A DNA stretch of 64,000 nucleotides from positions 1 to 64,000 of the forward strand of contig CAKSFQ010000009.1 in assembly GCA_934454115.1 (NCBI GenBank), given 5' to 3'. Shown here piece after piece: positions 15,953-25,426 of this stretch. A model generated the notes under the pieces. That model had not been told where the DNA came from. It saw nothing but the letters and a program-made list of their open reading frames with translations, and did not search any database. The position numbers and the translations under genes were made by a program. Each line of letters begins with the position of its first letter. Positions within the stretch are counted from its first letter, which is position 1. The stretch comes from an uncultured Clostridia bacterium. Lineage in GTDB: Bacteria; Bacillota; Clostridia; Monoglobales; Monoglobaceae.

Positions 15953-17110
15953 TTATTCCCCGGCTTCCGCCGCGGTCGACGCACTCGGTTGGCTGCTGCT
16001 GTTCGGCTTTTGCGTACTGCCGGAATCCGGCGTACCACTCGGCTTTGGCGACTGACTGGGCTGCGGCGTTTTGGTCGGTGCAACCGTCCTAGCCTTTCCG
16101 TCCTCCGGCGGTCTGGCATAGATATCCTCGCCGCGGTAATCCAAAATTGCCTCCTCGGACGCTCCGATTCGCTCTTTTACCACCTTTGCCAGAAAGGCCG
16201 CGCGATACTCCATGTTATCAAGACTTCCGAGCTGAATTTGCAGCCTGTTTTCAATCATCAATGTCACATCGTTGATATTGCTCACATCCAAAAAGGTGGC
16301 GCGCGACAGCAAACCGTTTTGGTTCAGATACCGGAACGTCTCCATCACACGGCTGAGTTTTTCCCGTTCCTTACTGTCTGCGTTTTTCCCGACCTCCGGC
16401 TTTTCAAGCGTCAGCCCCTCGACAATCGGAACATTGTATGGAAGTTCCGCCACCGCATTGCTATCTTCCGCCGCCGCATCGGCGCTGTTCTGCGCCTTAT
16501 CTTCTTCGGCATCCGCCGTCTTTGTCTGTGTCGGCTCCGGCGCGTCTGAGGGCTTTGGGGTCGCGGTCGGTTTCGTGCCGTCGCCGTCATCCTGTTTTTT
16601 ACTGTCATTGTCTGACGTCTCCTCACCGCCATCCTTCGACGCATCTTTTGACGCATCTTTCGGCGTCTCGACCTTTTTGGGTGTATAACGCGCAACCGCC
16701 TGCGCAGCCCGTTCGTCCTCGATGGTTTCAATCACTCTGCCGGTCAGATCCAGTACAATCAGTTTTTGATCGTTATGAAGATATGCGGCCGGTGTGCGTT
16801 CGGTCACTGTGATGCGGATCTTATCCGGAAACACCCGATGAATCCGCACATCCTCGATCATGGGAATGTTTTGGACACGCCGTTTGATCTTAGGCATTCT
16901 CTGCAAAAAAAGATTTCCGCCGATCTTGACCTGTGCCGCCTCTAAAATAGTCTCCTGTTCAATCCTCTGATTGCCCTCGCACCAGACCGTGCTCACGCGG
17001 AAAACGGGTGAGAACAACAGCCCGGCAGCAGCGCCGACAACCACCAGCAAAAGCAATATCAGCAGCGGTCTTGCCCGAAACGTTTTTTTTGTTTTTCTTT
17101 TCTTTCGCAT
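15953..17110 (-). CDS. ftsQ: FtsQ/DivIB division protein with long low-complexity insert
   Basis: Bitopic membrane protein of the divisome. From ATG 17110 (GAGGTG 6 nt upstream; an earlier GTG lies inside that site) it has 385 residues. The start is a short basic cytoplasmic tail (MRKKRKTKKTFRARP), then a transmembrane segment (LLILLLLVVVGAAAGLLF) and a POTRA domain (FRVSTVWCEGNQRIEQETILEAA). A run of about 90 residues rich in Lys, Asp, Thr, Pro, Glu and Ala follows, and splits the usual extracellular domain before ETFRYLNQNGLL. The C-terminal 45 residues are again Ser/Pro/Thr-rich. Such disordered stretches vary among DivIB proteins; this one is unusually long. Confidence 0.88.
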   Translation of the reverse strand: MRKKRKTKKTFRARPLLILLLLVVVGAAAGLLFSPVFRVSTVWCEGNQRIEQETILEAAQVKIGGNLFLQRMPKIKRRVQNIPMIEDVRIHRVFPDKIRITVTERTPAAYLHNDQKLIVLDLTGRVIETIEDERAAQAVARYTPKKVETPKDASKDASKDGGEETSDNDSKKQDDGDGTKPTATPKPSDAPEPTQTKTADAEEDKAQNSADAAAEDSNAVAELPYNVPIVEGLTLEKPEVGKNADSKEREKLSRVMETFRYLNQNGLLSRATFLDVSNINDVTLMIENRLQIQLGSLDNMEYRAAFLAKVVKERIGASEEAILDYRGEDIYARPPEDGKARTVAPTKTPQPSQSPKPSGTPDSGSTQKPNSSSQPSASTAAEAGE

Positions 17111-17161
17111 TTTCGTCACCTCTTTGATAGCTTGTCCATAACCTGATGTTAGTCTGAGGGA

Positions 17162-17199
17162 GAATCATCCGCCGTTTTCCATCGGCGTTTTGATGATTC
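17162..17199 (-). other. Hairpin in the murA-ftsQ spacer
   Basis: GAATCATC pairs with GATGATTC, and inside it CGCCG pairs with CGGCG around an 8-nt loop. No T-tract follows on either strand. In the dcw mRNA it is more likely a stability or processing element than a terminator. Confidence 0.5.
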
Positions 17200-17210
17200 C
17201 CCCGGCACGG

Positions 17211-18464
17211 TCACGGTTCCCATGTAACCCTTGCGCCAAGCTCCGTGAGCGCCTTGTCGATCGCCACATAACCGCGCTCAATATGTTCTACGCCGCTAAG
17301 CGTTGTTTTTCCCTCTGCACTCAAGCCTGCAATGGCAAGCGCAGCGCCGCCGCGCAGATCCGCCGCCTGTACCTTAGCGCCGTGCAGCCGGCGCACTCCG
17401 TTTACAATGGCGTTTGTCCCCTCGATTCTGACATCGGCGCCCATACGCAAAAACTCGCCCACATGCTTAAACCGATTTTCAAAAATCGTCTCATTCAATA
17501 CGGTGCTGCCCCTTGCCTTCAGCACGGCCGCCATAAGCAGTGGCTGCATATCGGTCGGAAATCCCGGATACGGCAAGGTTTTCACCAGCGGTACCGCATC
17601 GGGCCGCCCATCGGAGATGATGCGGATTTGATCCTCATCCTCCTTAACGTCAACCCCCATATCCCGCAGCACCGCAAGCAGCATCAAAAGATGCGCCGGT
17701 TCGGTCTTACGCAGCAAAACCTCTCCGCCGCACGCCACCGCCGCACACGCGTAGGTGGCCGCCGCAATCCGATCCGGGATCACGGTATAGCTGCAGCCAT
17801 GCAGCTGCGCACTGCCCCGAATCCGAATACAATCAGAACCTGCGCCCCGGATTTCCGCTCCCATACAGTTTAAAAAGTTTTGCAAATCTACAATTTCCGG
17901 TTCTCTGGCCGGGTGAACCAATCGCGTCTCACCGGGAATCCCCGCGCAAAGCAGCATCACATTTTCGGTGGCTCCCACACTCGGAAACATCAAGGTCACC
18001 GTCTGCGGCAGATAACGGCGCAGCAGGCAGCGGATATCGCCGCCGTCCTCCCGCAGTTCAACGCCCAGTCTGCTTAGCGCGCCAAGATGAATGTCGATGG
18101 GTCTTGCCCCCAGCTCACAACCGCCGGGATAGCTGATACAGGCACGCCCGAAACGTCCCAGCATCGCGCCCAAAAACATCACCGAGGAACGCATTTTCCG
18201 CATCAGCTCATCCGGGATGACCGAACGGCTGGCCGCAGTCGGATCAACCACGGCGGTCTCACCGTCGTACTGCACTGTGCACCCCAGGTTTTCTAAAATT
18301 TCAAATGCCGCACGTACATCCAAAAGGTCGGGACAATTGTGAATCTCACACGGCTCACGGCTCAGCAGCGTCGCCGCCAAAATCGGCAGCACCGAATTTT
18401 TCGAGCCCTGCACCGTCAGTTCCCCATGTAACGGCTCCCCGCCGTATAGGTTCAAGCTGCGCAA
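17211..18464 (-). CDS. murA: UDP-N-acetylglucosamine 1-carboxyvinyltransferase
   Basis: Adds enolpyruvate from PEP to UDP-GlcNAc, the first committed step of peptidoglycan synthesis; target of fosfomycin. The catalytic cysteine is kept in YPGGCELGARPIDIH (Cys119 if counted from the GTG at 18473), and the Lys-Asn pair of the active site lies in QGSKNSVLPILAA. GAGGAGG sits 8 nt before a TTG at 18464, which fits better than the GTG at 18473 that overlaps it, so I set the start at TTG (417 residues). Its place between murG and ftsQ, where murC or murB often stand, is unusual. Confidence 0.94.
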   Translation of the reverse strand: MRSLNLYGGEPLHGELTVQGSKNSVLPILAATLLSREPCEIHNCPDLLDVRAAFEILENLGCTVQYDGETAVVDPTAASRSVIPDELMRKMRSSVMFLGAMLGRFGRACISYPGGCELGARPIDIHLGALSRLGVELREDGGDIRCLLRRYLPQTVTLMFPSVGATENVMLLCAGIPGETRLVHPAREPEIVDLQNFLNCMGAEIRGAGSDCIRIRGSAQLHGCSYTVIPDRIAAATYACAAVACGGEVLLRKTEPAHLLMLLAVLRDMGVDVKEDEDQIRIISDGRPDAVPLVKTLPYPGFPTDMQPLLMAAVLKARGSTVLNETIFENRFKHVGEFLRMGADVRIEGTNAIVNGVRRLHGAKVQAADLRGGAALAIAGLSAEGKTTLSGVEHIERGYVAIDKALTELGARVTWEP

Positions 18465-18573
18465 GGTCAGCACCTCCTCACTCTACACCCTATCTTATGC
18501 AGGGTACGTGCTTTGGTGCCTGACCGCCCGGCCGAAAGCTGCCGGAATTTTGTTTATTGAGACGAGGTATGAT

Positions 18574-19698
18574 CTAATCCTTTTTCGCCGCATCGGTAAT
18601 CCGTTTGATTTCCCGGTACAGCTGCTCTAAGGCGTCAATATGTCCCATCTTTTTGGAGCGCTGCTGCATGGTGTGAAGCGCCTCTTTGTTTTCCGTAAGG
18701 CCGCGCACGGCGCAATCGAGCGTCTCCGGCGTGAACGCGCTCTCTAAAATAACGCTTGCGCCGCCGCCGCGCTCAATCGCTCTGGCGTTATGCTCCTGAT
18801 GGTTTCCCGTCACGTAGGGTGACGGTACTAAAATTGCCGGTTTTCCGAGTGCGGTCAATTCGCACAGGGTACTCGCCCCGGCACGGCAGATCACCAAATC
18901 CGCCGCCGCCATAGCGATATCCATATGATAGATATATTCCGATACCGTCACATGCGGCAAACTTTTTAAGTTCACACCGTTTTCCAAAAACCGTTTTTGT
19001 ACCGCGTCATACTGGTGCAGCTTTCCGGTACCCATCAGAATTTGATAGTTTCCCTCCTGCGCCGTCTTAGAAATCCAATCCACCACAGTACGGTTAAAGT
19101 CTCTGGCGCCCAGACTGCCGCCAAAGATCAAAAGAAACGGCCGGCTGTCCAGCCCCAACTGACGCCGCGCAGCAAACGCATCGGTCTCAAGCAGCGACGC
19201 GCGCAGCGGTGTCCCGGTCACAATAACGCGCTTGGGCTTCTTCAGATATCTTTTTGCATCCTCCACGCCAAGCGCAACCACGCTTGCTTTGCCGGCAAGC
19301 AGTCTGGTCGTCACACCGGGAAACGCATTGGATTCATGCACCAGGGTCGGAATATGCCGCATGGCCGCCGCGTACACCACCGGCCCTGCCACATAACCGC
19401 CGGTTCCGATCACGGCGTCCGGCTGAAATTCCTTGATGATCCTTCCGGCGCTGCGCACAGCAAAAGGAATCTCCGCCACGGTTTTTAGTCCCTGCAGCGA
19501 CAGCGTTCTTTCAAAGCCGTGAATACGGATATAATCAATGGGATAGCCGCTGCGCGGCACCAGGGCGGTCTCAAGCCCCTCTTTGGTACCGACAAAGCGA
19601 ACCTCTGTCCCCGGCTCTCTTTCGCAAAAGTAATTGGCAATGGCAAGCGCCGGATTGATATGTCCCGCCGTGCCGCCGCCGGCAAATAACAGCCGCAT
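18574..19698 (-). CDS. murG: UDP-GlcNAc:lipid I N-acetylglucosaminyltransferase
   Basis: Makes lipid II from lipid I at the inner face of the membrane. It is a GT-B glycosyltransferase of about 374 residues. N-terminal glycine loop LLFAGGGTAGHINPALAIA; second loop GTGGYVAGPVVYAA; UDP-binding region FGGSLGARDFNR and CRAGASTLCELTALGKPAILVPSP, with the invariant HQEHNA. Of two close ATGs, the second (19698) is better spaced from AAAGGA and matches the usual family start. It is separated from ftsW by a 286-bp repeat element, the widest gap in the dcw cluster. Confidence 0.96.
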   Translation of the reverse strand: MRLLFAGGGTAGHINPALAIANYFCEREPGTEVRFVGTKEGLETALVPRSGYPIDYIRIHGFERTLSLQGLKTVAEIPFAVRSAGRIIKEFQPDAVIGTGGYVAGPVVYAAAMRHIPTLVHESNAFPGVTTRLLAGKASVVALGVEDAKRYLKKPKRVIVTGTPLRASLLETDAFAARRQLGLDSRPFLLIFGGSLGARDFNRTVVDWISKTAQEGNYQILMGTGKLHQYDAVQKRFLENGVNLKSLPHVTVSEYIYHMDIAMAAADLVICRAGASTLCELTALGKPAILVPSPYVTGNHQEHNARAIERGGGASVILESAFTPETLDCAVRGLTENKEALHTMQQRSKKMGHIDALEQLYREIKRITDAAKKD

Positions 19699-19713
19699 GC
19701 TCATCCTTCCTTT

Positions 19714-19983
19714 CTTAGCCGAAAGTGAGCAATCCGAACCCCGATTTTGGGAATCGGATTTCCGCTTTCGCTACGCTCAATACTCGGCAATCCGTTAGGA
19801 TTACCTCCGTTTTTGCTTATGCAGCAACCAAAAATCCGCTCTCTCAAAATTCTACGACCTGAAAAGGATTCAATTTTGAGCAGATTTTGGTGCGAAAGAT
19901 GCAGCAAGGCTCGGCGCCTTGCAAAGATGACAAGCTAAAATATTCCAAAATTACGCCGATTTAGGCGGGTTCGGATTACTAAC
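19714..19983. repeat. Structured repeat element inside the dcw operon (family member 3)
   Basis: It begins with the same 35 nt as the end of the element at 46955-47051 (two mismatches; common core CTTAGCCGAAAG...AATCCGAACCCC). Near its ends is an 11-bp perfect inverted repeat, AATCCGAACCC (19731-19741) and GGGTTCGGATT (19967-19977). Inside are a long imperfect stem (19828-19851 with 19872-19890) and a hairpin GCAAGGC/GCCTTGC (19904-19922). There is no reading frame with a ribosome binding site. It must be transcribed within the dcw mRNA. A decayed MITE-like element or an RNA structure are both possible. Confidence 0.7.
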
Positions 19984-19984
19984 A

Positions 19985-21265
19985 TCAGGTTAAGCGCACA
20001 GGGCGTATCGGATTCGATTTCCGCGTGCCTAAGCCGCTTTCCATCTGTGCCTGTCTGGAGACATTCAGTACAATCCCCATCTCCGCCATGGTGATACTGA
20101 GCGCCGTACTGCCAAAGCTGAAAAACGGTAGCGGCATGCCGGTAACCGGAATCGATGAGGTTACCACAGCAATATTGATGATCGCCTGAAAGGCAACAAT
20201 GCCGATAATGCCCGTCACCAAAAGCTTGCCGAACAGATCCGGCGATTTTGACGCGATTTTGATACCGCGGACGATCAGGAACAAAAACAGGACAATCAAA
20301 AGGATTGCGCCGAGAAGACCCAATTCCTCAGCCAGCACCGAAAAAATAAAGTCGTTTTGCGGCTCCGGAAGGGACAGGTATTTTTGACGGCTTTTACCCA
20401 GTCCCACGCCGAACAGTCCGCCGGAGCCGATCGCATAGAGTGACTGCACGATCTGCCATCCGTCGCCCTGCTTGTCAGCAAAGGGATTCAAAAACGCCGT
20501 GATACGAGCCATGCGGTACGGCGCCTTGATAACCAAGGCGGCCGCAGCAAGCACGCCGGGCGCCATGATATAGCCAAAATGCTTCATGGGCGTTCCGGCA
20601 ATAAACAACATCAGACACCCCGTCAAAATAATCAGCAAGCTACAGGAAAAGTGCGGTTCCAGCATCAGAAGAACCACCACCACGCCCAGTACGACAAGGT
20701 ATGGCAAAAAGCCGTGCCGAAAGCTTCCCAAAAGGTTTCGGTTTTGGGACAAACTGTACGAAAAGAACAAAATCACGGCACATTTTGCAAGCTCTGACGG
20801 CTGAAATCCAAACAGCCAGCGTGTTGCGCCGTTACGGTTGGTACCCACGCCGGGGATAACCACCAGAACCAAAAGGAAGATCGAACCGGCCAGCGCTACT
20901 GCCGCCCATCTTCCCAGCACATGATAGTCAACCTTGGAAAAAAACCACATCATAACGCCGCCAATCACCACGCCCTTGATCTGGCTTTTGACAAAATACA
21001 GGCTATCGCCGAAGGTGGCGAATGCCTTGGCGCTGCCGGCGCTGAAAAGCATAATAAGACCAAAGGCAAGCAGCAACCCAACCGCAATCAAAAACGGATA
21101 GTCCATATCGCCCTTGGTCATTGGAATCCCGGAAAACATCTGCCGCACACCGCTTCCCGTACCGCGCGGCACAGGCCGGGCATGTCTTGCCGTATCACGG
21201 CGATGGCTGCCGGACGGCTTTTGCTGAAAAGAACGTCGGTTTTGAAAATCATATTGACCCGCCAT
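19985..21265 (-). CDS. ftsW: FtsW/SpoVE-type SEDS peptidoglycan polymerase
   Basis: Polytopic SEDS-family glycosyltransferase that polymerises lipid II with its partner class B PBP, here probably the SpoVD/PBP2B-like protein of the same cluster. 426 residues. A basic cytoplasmic extension of about 50 residues precedes the first membrane span (DYPFLIAVGLLLAFGLIMLFS). Family blocks are present: GATRWLFGFQPSELAKCAVILF, the long loop with DGWQIVQSLYAIGSGGLFG.GLGKS, PEPQNDFIFSVLAEELG and TGMPLPFFSFGST. It could serve vegetative division (FtsW) or spore cortex (SpoVE); the sequence does not separate these. It directly follows mraY, where murD commonly sits. Confidence 0.93.
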   Translation of the reverse strand: MAGQYDFQNRRSFQQKPSGSHRRDTARHARPVPRGTGSGVRQMFSGIPMTKGDMDYPFLIAVGLLLAFGLIMLFSAGSAKAFATFGDSLYFVKSQIKGVVIGGVMMWFFSKVDYHVLGRWAAVALAGSIFLLVLVVIPGVGTNRNGATRWLFGFQPSELAKCAVILFFSYSLSQNRNLLGSFRHGFLPYLVVLGVVVVLLMLEPHFSCSLLIILTGCLMLFIAGTPMKHFGYIMAPGVLAAAALVIKAPYRMARITAFLNPFADKQGDGWQIVQSLYAIGSGGLFGVGLGKSRQKYLSLPEPQNDFIFSVLAEELGLLGAILLIVLFLFLIVRGIKIASKSPDLFGKLLVTGIIGIVAFQAIINIAVVTSSIPVTGMPLPFFSFGSTALSITMAEMGIVLNVSRQAQMESGLGTRKSNPIRPVRLT

Positions 21266-21376
21266 GCTGTTTCCCCCTTATTTTCACCTTTCTTATATCC
21301 GAACAAGTCCATAAACCGATTGAGCGCGACCGATTTGCACTCTCCTGTGCCAAAACGCTTGTTTATACGAAAGCCC

Positions 21377-22363
21377 TTAGCCAAAGAAATACATCAGCGC
21401 ACATAAAACAACAGTAACCGCCGTAAACATCGCCACAATTTTTTTCTCGCTCATGCCGCACATCTCAAAGTGATGGTGAATCGGACTCATTTTAAAAATA
21501 CGCTTGCCGGTCAGCTGATAAGAGGTCACCTGCATAATCACGGACAGGGACTCCATCACATAAACAAAGCCGACAATCAAAAGCGCCAGCGGTTCTTCCA
21601 GCAGGATTGCCATACCGCAGACGGCGCCGCCCAGCGCTAAGGACCCGGTATCACCCATAAAGACCTTCGCAGGATACTTATTATAGAGTAAAAACCCCAG
21701 CAAACCGCCGATCATCGCGGATGAAAACAACGCAACCGCCGGGTTAAAGAGCCTCCCCACCGTCGATACCAAAAGGAAAAAGACCGCAACCGCCAGTGTC
21801 ACGCTGGTTGCAAGGCCGTCCAGGCCATCGGTTAGATTTACGCTGTTCACCGTTGCCAGAACCACAATCACCGCAAACGGGATAAAGAACCATCCCAAAT
21901 TCCAGCTTGCCTCGGTAAAGGGAATCCGCACCACCGTATCGACGTTTTTGCTAAATACCGCCCAGCTGACATAGGCCAGCGCCACCAAAAACTGCAGGCC
22001 GAATTTTTGACTTGCCGTCAGGCCGAGATTCCGCTTTAAAATAACCTTGATGTAGTCATCCAAAAAGCCAATGGCGGCAAACGCCAGCGTCACTACGACA
22101 AGCATCAAAATCGGACGCACCCCCGGTACCATCTCACCGAGGACGTTGCCGGCTGCCATGGCAGCCGGCAAGGCAATCACCATCGCAATCAAAAAGATAA
22201 ATCCGCCCATAGTCGGCGTACCGGACTTTTTTTCGTGCCATTTCGGCCCTTCCTCCCGGATTTCCTGTCCAAACTTTAGCCGTCTGAGTATCGGAATCAA
22301 AACTCTGCCCAACACGGCTGCCAGCAAAAATGCCAGCGCCGCACAAATCCATAAATACTGCAT
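21377..22363 (-). CDS. mraY: Phospho-N-acetylmuramoyl-pentapeptide transferase
   Basis: Integral membrane enzyme that transfers phospho-MurNAc-pentapeptide to undecaprenyl phosphate, forming lipid I. 328 residues with about ten hydrophobic spans. Signature text: KWHEKKSGTPTMGG near residue 45, the aspartate pair in GFLDDYIKV, NLTDGLDGLA, and the histidine-rich SPIHHHFE loop near residue 290. The start follows GAGGGG. It sits between murF and ftsW in the standard order. Confidence 0.97.
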   Translation of the reverse strand: MQYLWICAALAFLLAAVLGRVLIPILRRLKFGQEIREEGPKWHEKKSGTPTMGGFIFLIAMVIALPAAMAAGNVLGEMVPGVRPILMLVVVTLAFAAIGFLDDYIKVILKRNLGLTASQKFGLQFLVALAYVSWAVFSKNVDTVVRIPFTEASWNLGWFFIPFAVIVVLATVNSVNLTDGLDGLATSVTLAVAVFFLLVSTVGRLFNPAVALFSSAMIGGLLGFLLYNKYPAKVFMGDTGSLALGGAVCGMAILLEEPLALLIVGFVYVMESLSVIMQVTSYQLTGKRIFKMSPIHHHFEMCGMSEKKIVAMFTAVTVVLCALMYFFG

Positions 22364-22426
22364 ATCAAAACCCCTCGTTCTGCTTCATTTTGTCAAAAGC
22401 CCCAAAGCGCCGTACATATCTGCGCC

Positions 22427-23830
22427 TTATCCTTGCGCCTTATCCCGGCTCTGCATTGATTCAATCGCATCGGCGACCTCCTCCAAATGCATCCCGCGCG
22501 AGCCTTTGACCAAAATCGCATCGCCCTTTTTTAAAAGAACGGGCAGCTTTTGACACAGACTCTCGTTATCGTCAAATTCATAAATATCTGCCGTATTCAT
22601 CCCGGCCTCCTCCGCGCCGCGTGCAATGTCGTGCGCCGCCGCGCCGACCGTCAGCAAAACGTCCGTACCGTACTCCACCGCAAGCTTACCGACCTCACGG
22701 TGTGCCGCCTCCGATATTTCGCCAAGCTCTAACATATCCGCAAGGCAGGCAACGCGCCGCCCCTTAGCCGGGAGGAGCGCCAGCACCGAGAGCCCGGACT
22801 GCATGGACGCAGGACTTGCATTGTAACAGTCGCGGATCAATTCATAATCCGGAAGATGGACCACTGTCTGCCGCAGTCCGCTCGGCTGAAACAGGCGGAT
22901 TCCCTTTTGGATATCCGCGATATCCACATTGTAGCGAAGTCCCACTAAAATCGCCGCAAGCGCATTGTAGACGTGATGCAGACCCGGCACACTGATGACA
23001 AATTTATATTCCGTGCCATCGATCTTACAGATAAATTCACTGCTGTCCGAATACGTCCTGATATCGACCGCATTCAAATCGCAGCTTTTATTTTGAATCC
23101 CGTAATACAGGGTTTCATACTCAATATCGCCGCCGGCTCCCCACAAAAGGTCGTCATCTCCGTTTAAAATCACGGCGCCGTCCATAGAGAGCCCCTCTAA
23201 AATTTCAAACTTGGCCTGCTTAATTCCCTCGCGGCTGCCCAGATTTTCCATATGCGACACGCCGATGTTGGTGATGACCGCCGTATCCGGTCTTGCAATA
23301 TGGGTCAGCCGCGAAATCTCGCCAAAATGACTCATTCCCATCTCCAGCACCATCATTTCGTCCTCTTTCATAAGATCAAAGACGGTCAGCGGCAGCCCGA
23401 TCTCGTTGTTAAAATTCCCCCTTGTCATATGGGTGCGGTACTGCTGCGCCAAAACCGACGCAATCATTTCTTTGGTCGAGGTTTTTCCGACGCTGCCGGT
23501 AATCCCGACCACCGGAATATGGAACTTTGCCCGATACCCGGCCGCCAGATCCCGCAGTGCGGCCGCCGTATCTTCAACCGCAATCCGCGGTACGCTGTCC
23601 GTGATTTCCTCGCCGCGGTTTACCACACAGCAAATGGCGCCGCTGTCCACAGCTGCCTCCACAAACTTATGCCCGTCAAAGCGGTCGCCCTGCAATGCAA
23701 AAAACAGAGCTCCCTTTTGAATGGTACGGGTATCCGTTGAAACAGAACAGATAATCTCATCTTCGCTACAGTCGTGCACCGTGCCGTGCATCAGTGCGGC
23801 CGCCTGCGCAATGTTTAAAATCCATTCCAT
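22427..23830 (-). CDS. murF: UDP-MurNAc-tripeptide:D-Ala-D-Ala ligase
   Basis: ATP-dependent ligase that adds D-Ala-D-Ala to UDP-MurNAc-tripeptide. 467 residues. Mur ligase P-loop GITGSVGKTSTKEMI, central-domain blocks EMGMSHFGEI and NIGVSHMENLGSREGI, and a C-terminal domain with DCYNASPASMQSGLSVL and KGSRGM. The order murE-murF-mraY is conserved. GAGGTGATAGC precedes the ATG. Confidence 0.95.
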   Translation of the reverse strand: MEWILNIAQAAALMHGTVHDCSEDEIICSVSTDTRTIQKGALFFALQGDRFDGHKFVEAAVDSGAICCVVNRGEEITDSVPRIAVEDTAAALRDLAAGYRAKFHIPVVGITGSVGKTSTKEMIASVLAQQYRTHMTRGNFNNEIGLPLTVFDLMKEDEMMVLEMGMSHFGEISRLTHIARPDTAVITNIGVSHMENLGSREGIKQAKFEILEGLSMDGAVILNGDDDLLWGAGGDIEYETLYYGIQNKSCDLNAVDIRTYSDSSEFICKIDGTEYKFVISVPGLHHVYNALAAILVGLRYNVDIADIQKGIRLFQPSGLRQTVVHLPDYELIRDCYNASPASMQSGLSVLALLPAKGRRVACLADMLELGEISEAAHREVGKLAVEYGTDVLLTVGAAAHDIARGAEEAGMNTADIYEFDDNESLCQKLPVLLKKGDAILVKGSRGMHLEEVADAIESMQSRDKAQG

Positions 23831-23903
23831 GCTATCACCTCATTGTCTCGGTTTTTCGATGAAAAAACACCGAAGCTCGGTCTTTTTCAAGCGCAAAACC
23901 ATA

Positions 23904-25358
23904 TCATTCACCGGCAGGCGCGTCCAGGAGCTTGCGGACAATCTCCCTTTCGTCAAACGTAATGGTACGGTCCGCCAGAATCTGATACGTCTCGTGTCCC
24001 TTACCGGCAAGTAATATTATATCATCTTTTTTTGCATGGTCAAGTGCAAATTCAATTGCCTCAAAACGATTGGGAACCACGGTGTAATCGCCGCCGCCCT
24101 CACGGACGCCGACCATGATATCCTCAATAATGGCGTTCGGATTCTCTGTCCGCGGATTATCGCTGGTTACCACGCAATAATCGGACATTTTCGAGGCGAT
24201 TTTGCCCATTTTGGGGCGTTTTCCCTTATCTCGGTCTCCGCCGCAGCCAAACACCGTAATCACTCTTCCCTTAGCAAACCCGCGGATGGTTTGCAGCACA
24301 TTGTCAAGGCCGTCGGGGGTATGCGCATAATCAATGATAACCGAAAAATCCCGGCCGGTATTCACTACCTCGATCCGGCCTTTGACGCCGCGTGCTTTTT
24401 TCAGGCATGCGACGGCACGGTCAACCGGGATACCGGATACCGCCAGCGCAGAAAGCGCCGTCAGCGCATTATAGACCGAGAATTTCCCGGGGATTCCCAA
24501 TTCTACATGATATTCTTTTCCTTCATAATTTAGCACAAAAAATACGCCGTTTTCACGCAGTTCTACATCGGATGCGCGCATATCACACTCGCTCTCCACG
24601 CCATAGGTCAGCATCTTTTCGCATGTTGAAAGTTCCAAAAGCTGCTTTGCTGCGGGGTCATCTGCGTTAATTGCCCCGTTTTTGGAAATCTGAAACAGGA
24701 TTCCCTTTGCCTTGAGATATTCCTCCATAGTCTTATGAAAATCCAAATGATCCTGCGTAATATTGGTAAACGCGCCCACGTCAAAGGTGCACGCGGTCAC
24801 ACGGTCAAGCACCAACGAATGCGAGGAAACCTCCATAATGGCATAGTCCACCTTTTTTTCAGCCATTTTGGAAAACAGGCGCATCAGCTCCAGAGAATCC
24901 GGCGTGGTACGCTTGCTCGGAATAATCTCGGTGCCGATCATATTCTGGTTGGTGCCGATCAGACCCACCTTTTTTCCCATTGCCTCCAGCACCGATTTGA
25001 TGAGATAGGTGGTCGTGGTCTTACCGTTCGTGCCGGTAACCCCGATCAGACAAAAATTTTTTTCCGGGTGGCCGTAAAAGGCAGCCGACACCAGCGCCAG
25101 CGCTTTTCTGGAATTTTTCACTACCGCGCAGGTCACGCCCAGATCGCTCAAATCCCGTTCCGCAAGAATGGCCGCCGCGCCCTTTTCAATCGCCTGCGGC
25201 GCATACTTGTGACCATCCGTCTCAAATCCGCTGATACAAACAAACAAATTTCCCGGTTTTACCGCACGGGAATCAAATGCAATCCCGTTGATGGCAAGCT
25301 GTGGGTTTCCGGTCAGTGACTCAACGGTTACATCCTTTAACAACTCGGATAAATTCAT
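23904..25358 (-). CDS. murE: UDP-MurNAc-L-Ala-D-Glu:meso-DAP ligase
   Basis: Adds the third amino acid of the stem peptide. The start is ATG 25358 with AAGGAGG upstream, giving 484 residues; a longer frame to 25415 lacks a site. P-loop GTNGKTTT at 109-116; HTPDG block near 346; DNPRTEN at 400-406. The DNPR motif is the known determinant for meso-diaminopimelate, where lysine-adding enzymes differ, so the wall is predicted to be meso-DAP type. It lies between spoVD and murF. Confidence 0.96.
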   Translation of the reverse strand: MNLSELLKDVTVESLTGNPQLAINGIAFDSRAVKPGNLFVCISGFETDGHKYAPQAIEKGAAAILAERDLSDLGVTCAVVKNSRKALALVSAAFYGHPEKNFCLIGVTGTNGKTTTTYLIKSVLEAMGKKVGLIGTNQNMIGTEIIPSKRTTPDSLELMRLFSKMAEKKVDYAIMEVSSHSLVLDRVTACTFDVGAFTNITQDHLDFHKTMEEYLKAKGILFQISKNGAINADDPAAKQLLELSTCEKMLTYGVESECDMRASDVELRENGVFFVLNYEGKEYHVELGIPGKFSVYNALTALSALAVSGIPVDRAVACLKKARGVKGRIEVVNTGRDFSVIIDYAHTPDGLDNVLQTIRGFAKGRVITVFGCGGDRDKGKRPKMGKIASKMSDYCVVTSDNPRTENPNAIIEDIMVGVREGGGDYTVVPNRFEAIEFALDHAKKDDIILLAGKGHETYQILADRTITFDEREIVRKLLDAPAGE

Positions 25359-25426
25359 GGTTTTTCCTCCTTCAGGCACAGGATATGTTCTGCTTAGCCC
25401 CCATACGCCGCACAACCCCTGTGCAA

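Noticed and set aside
17142..19983. 14-nt match AACCTGATGTTAGT between the ftsQ leader and the reverse strand near the ftsW stop
   Set aside because: Matches of this length are expected by chance several times in 64 kb when both strands are compared.
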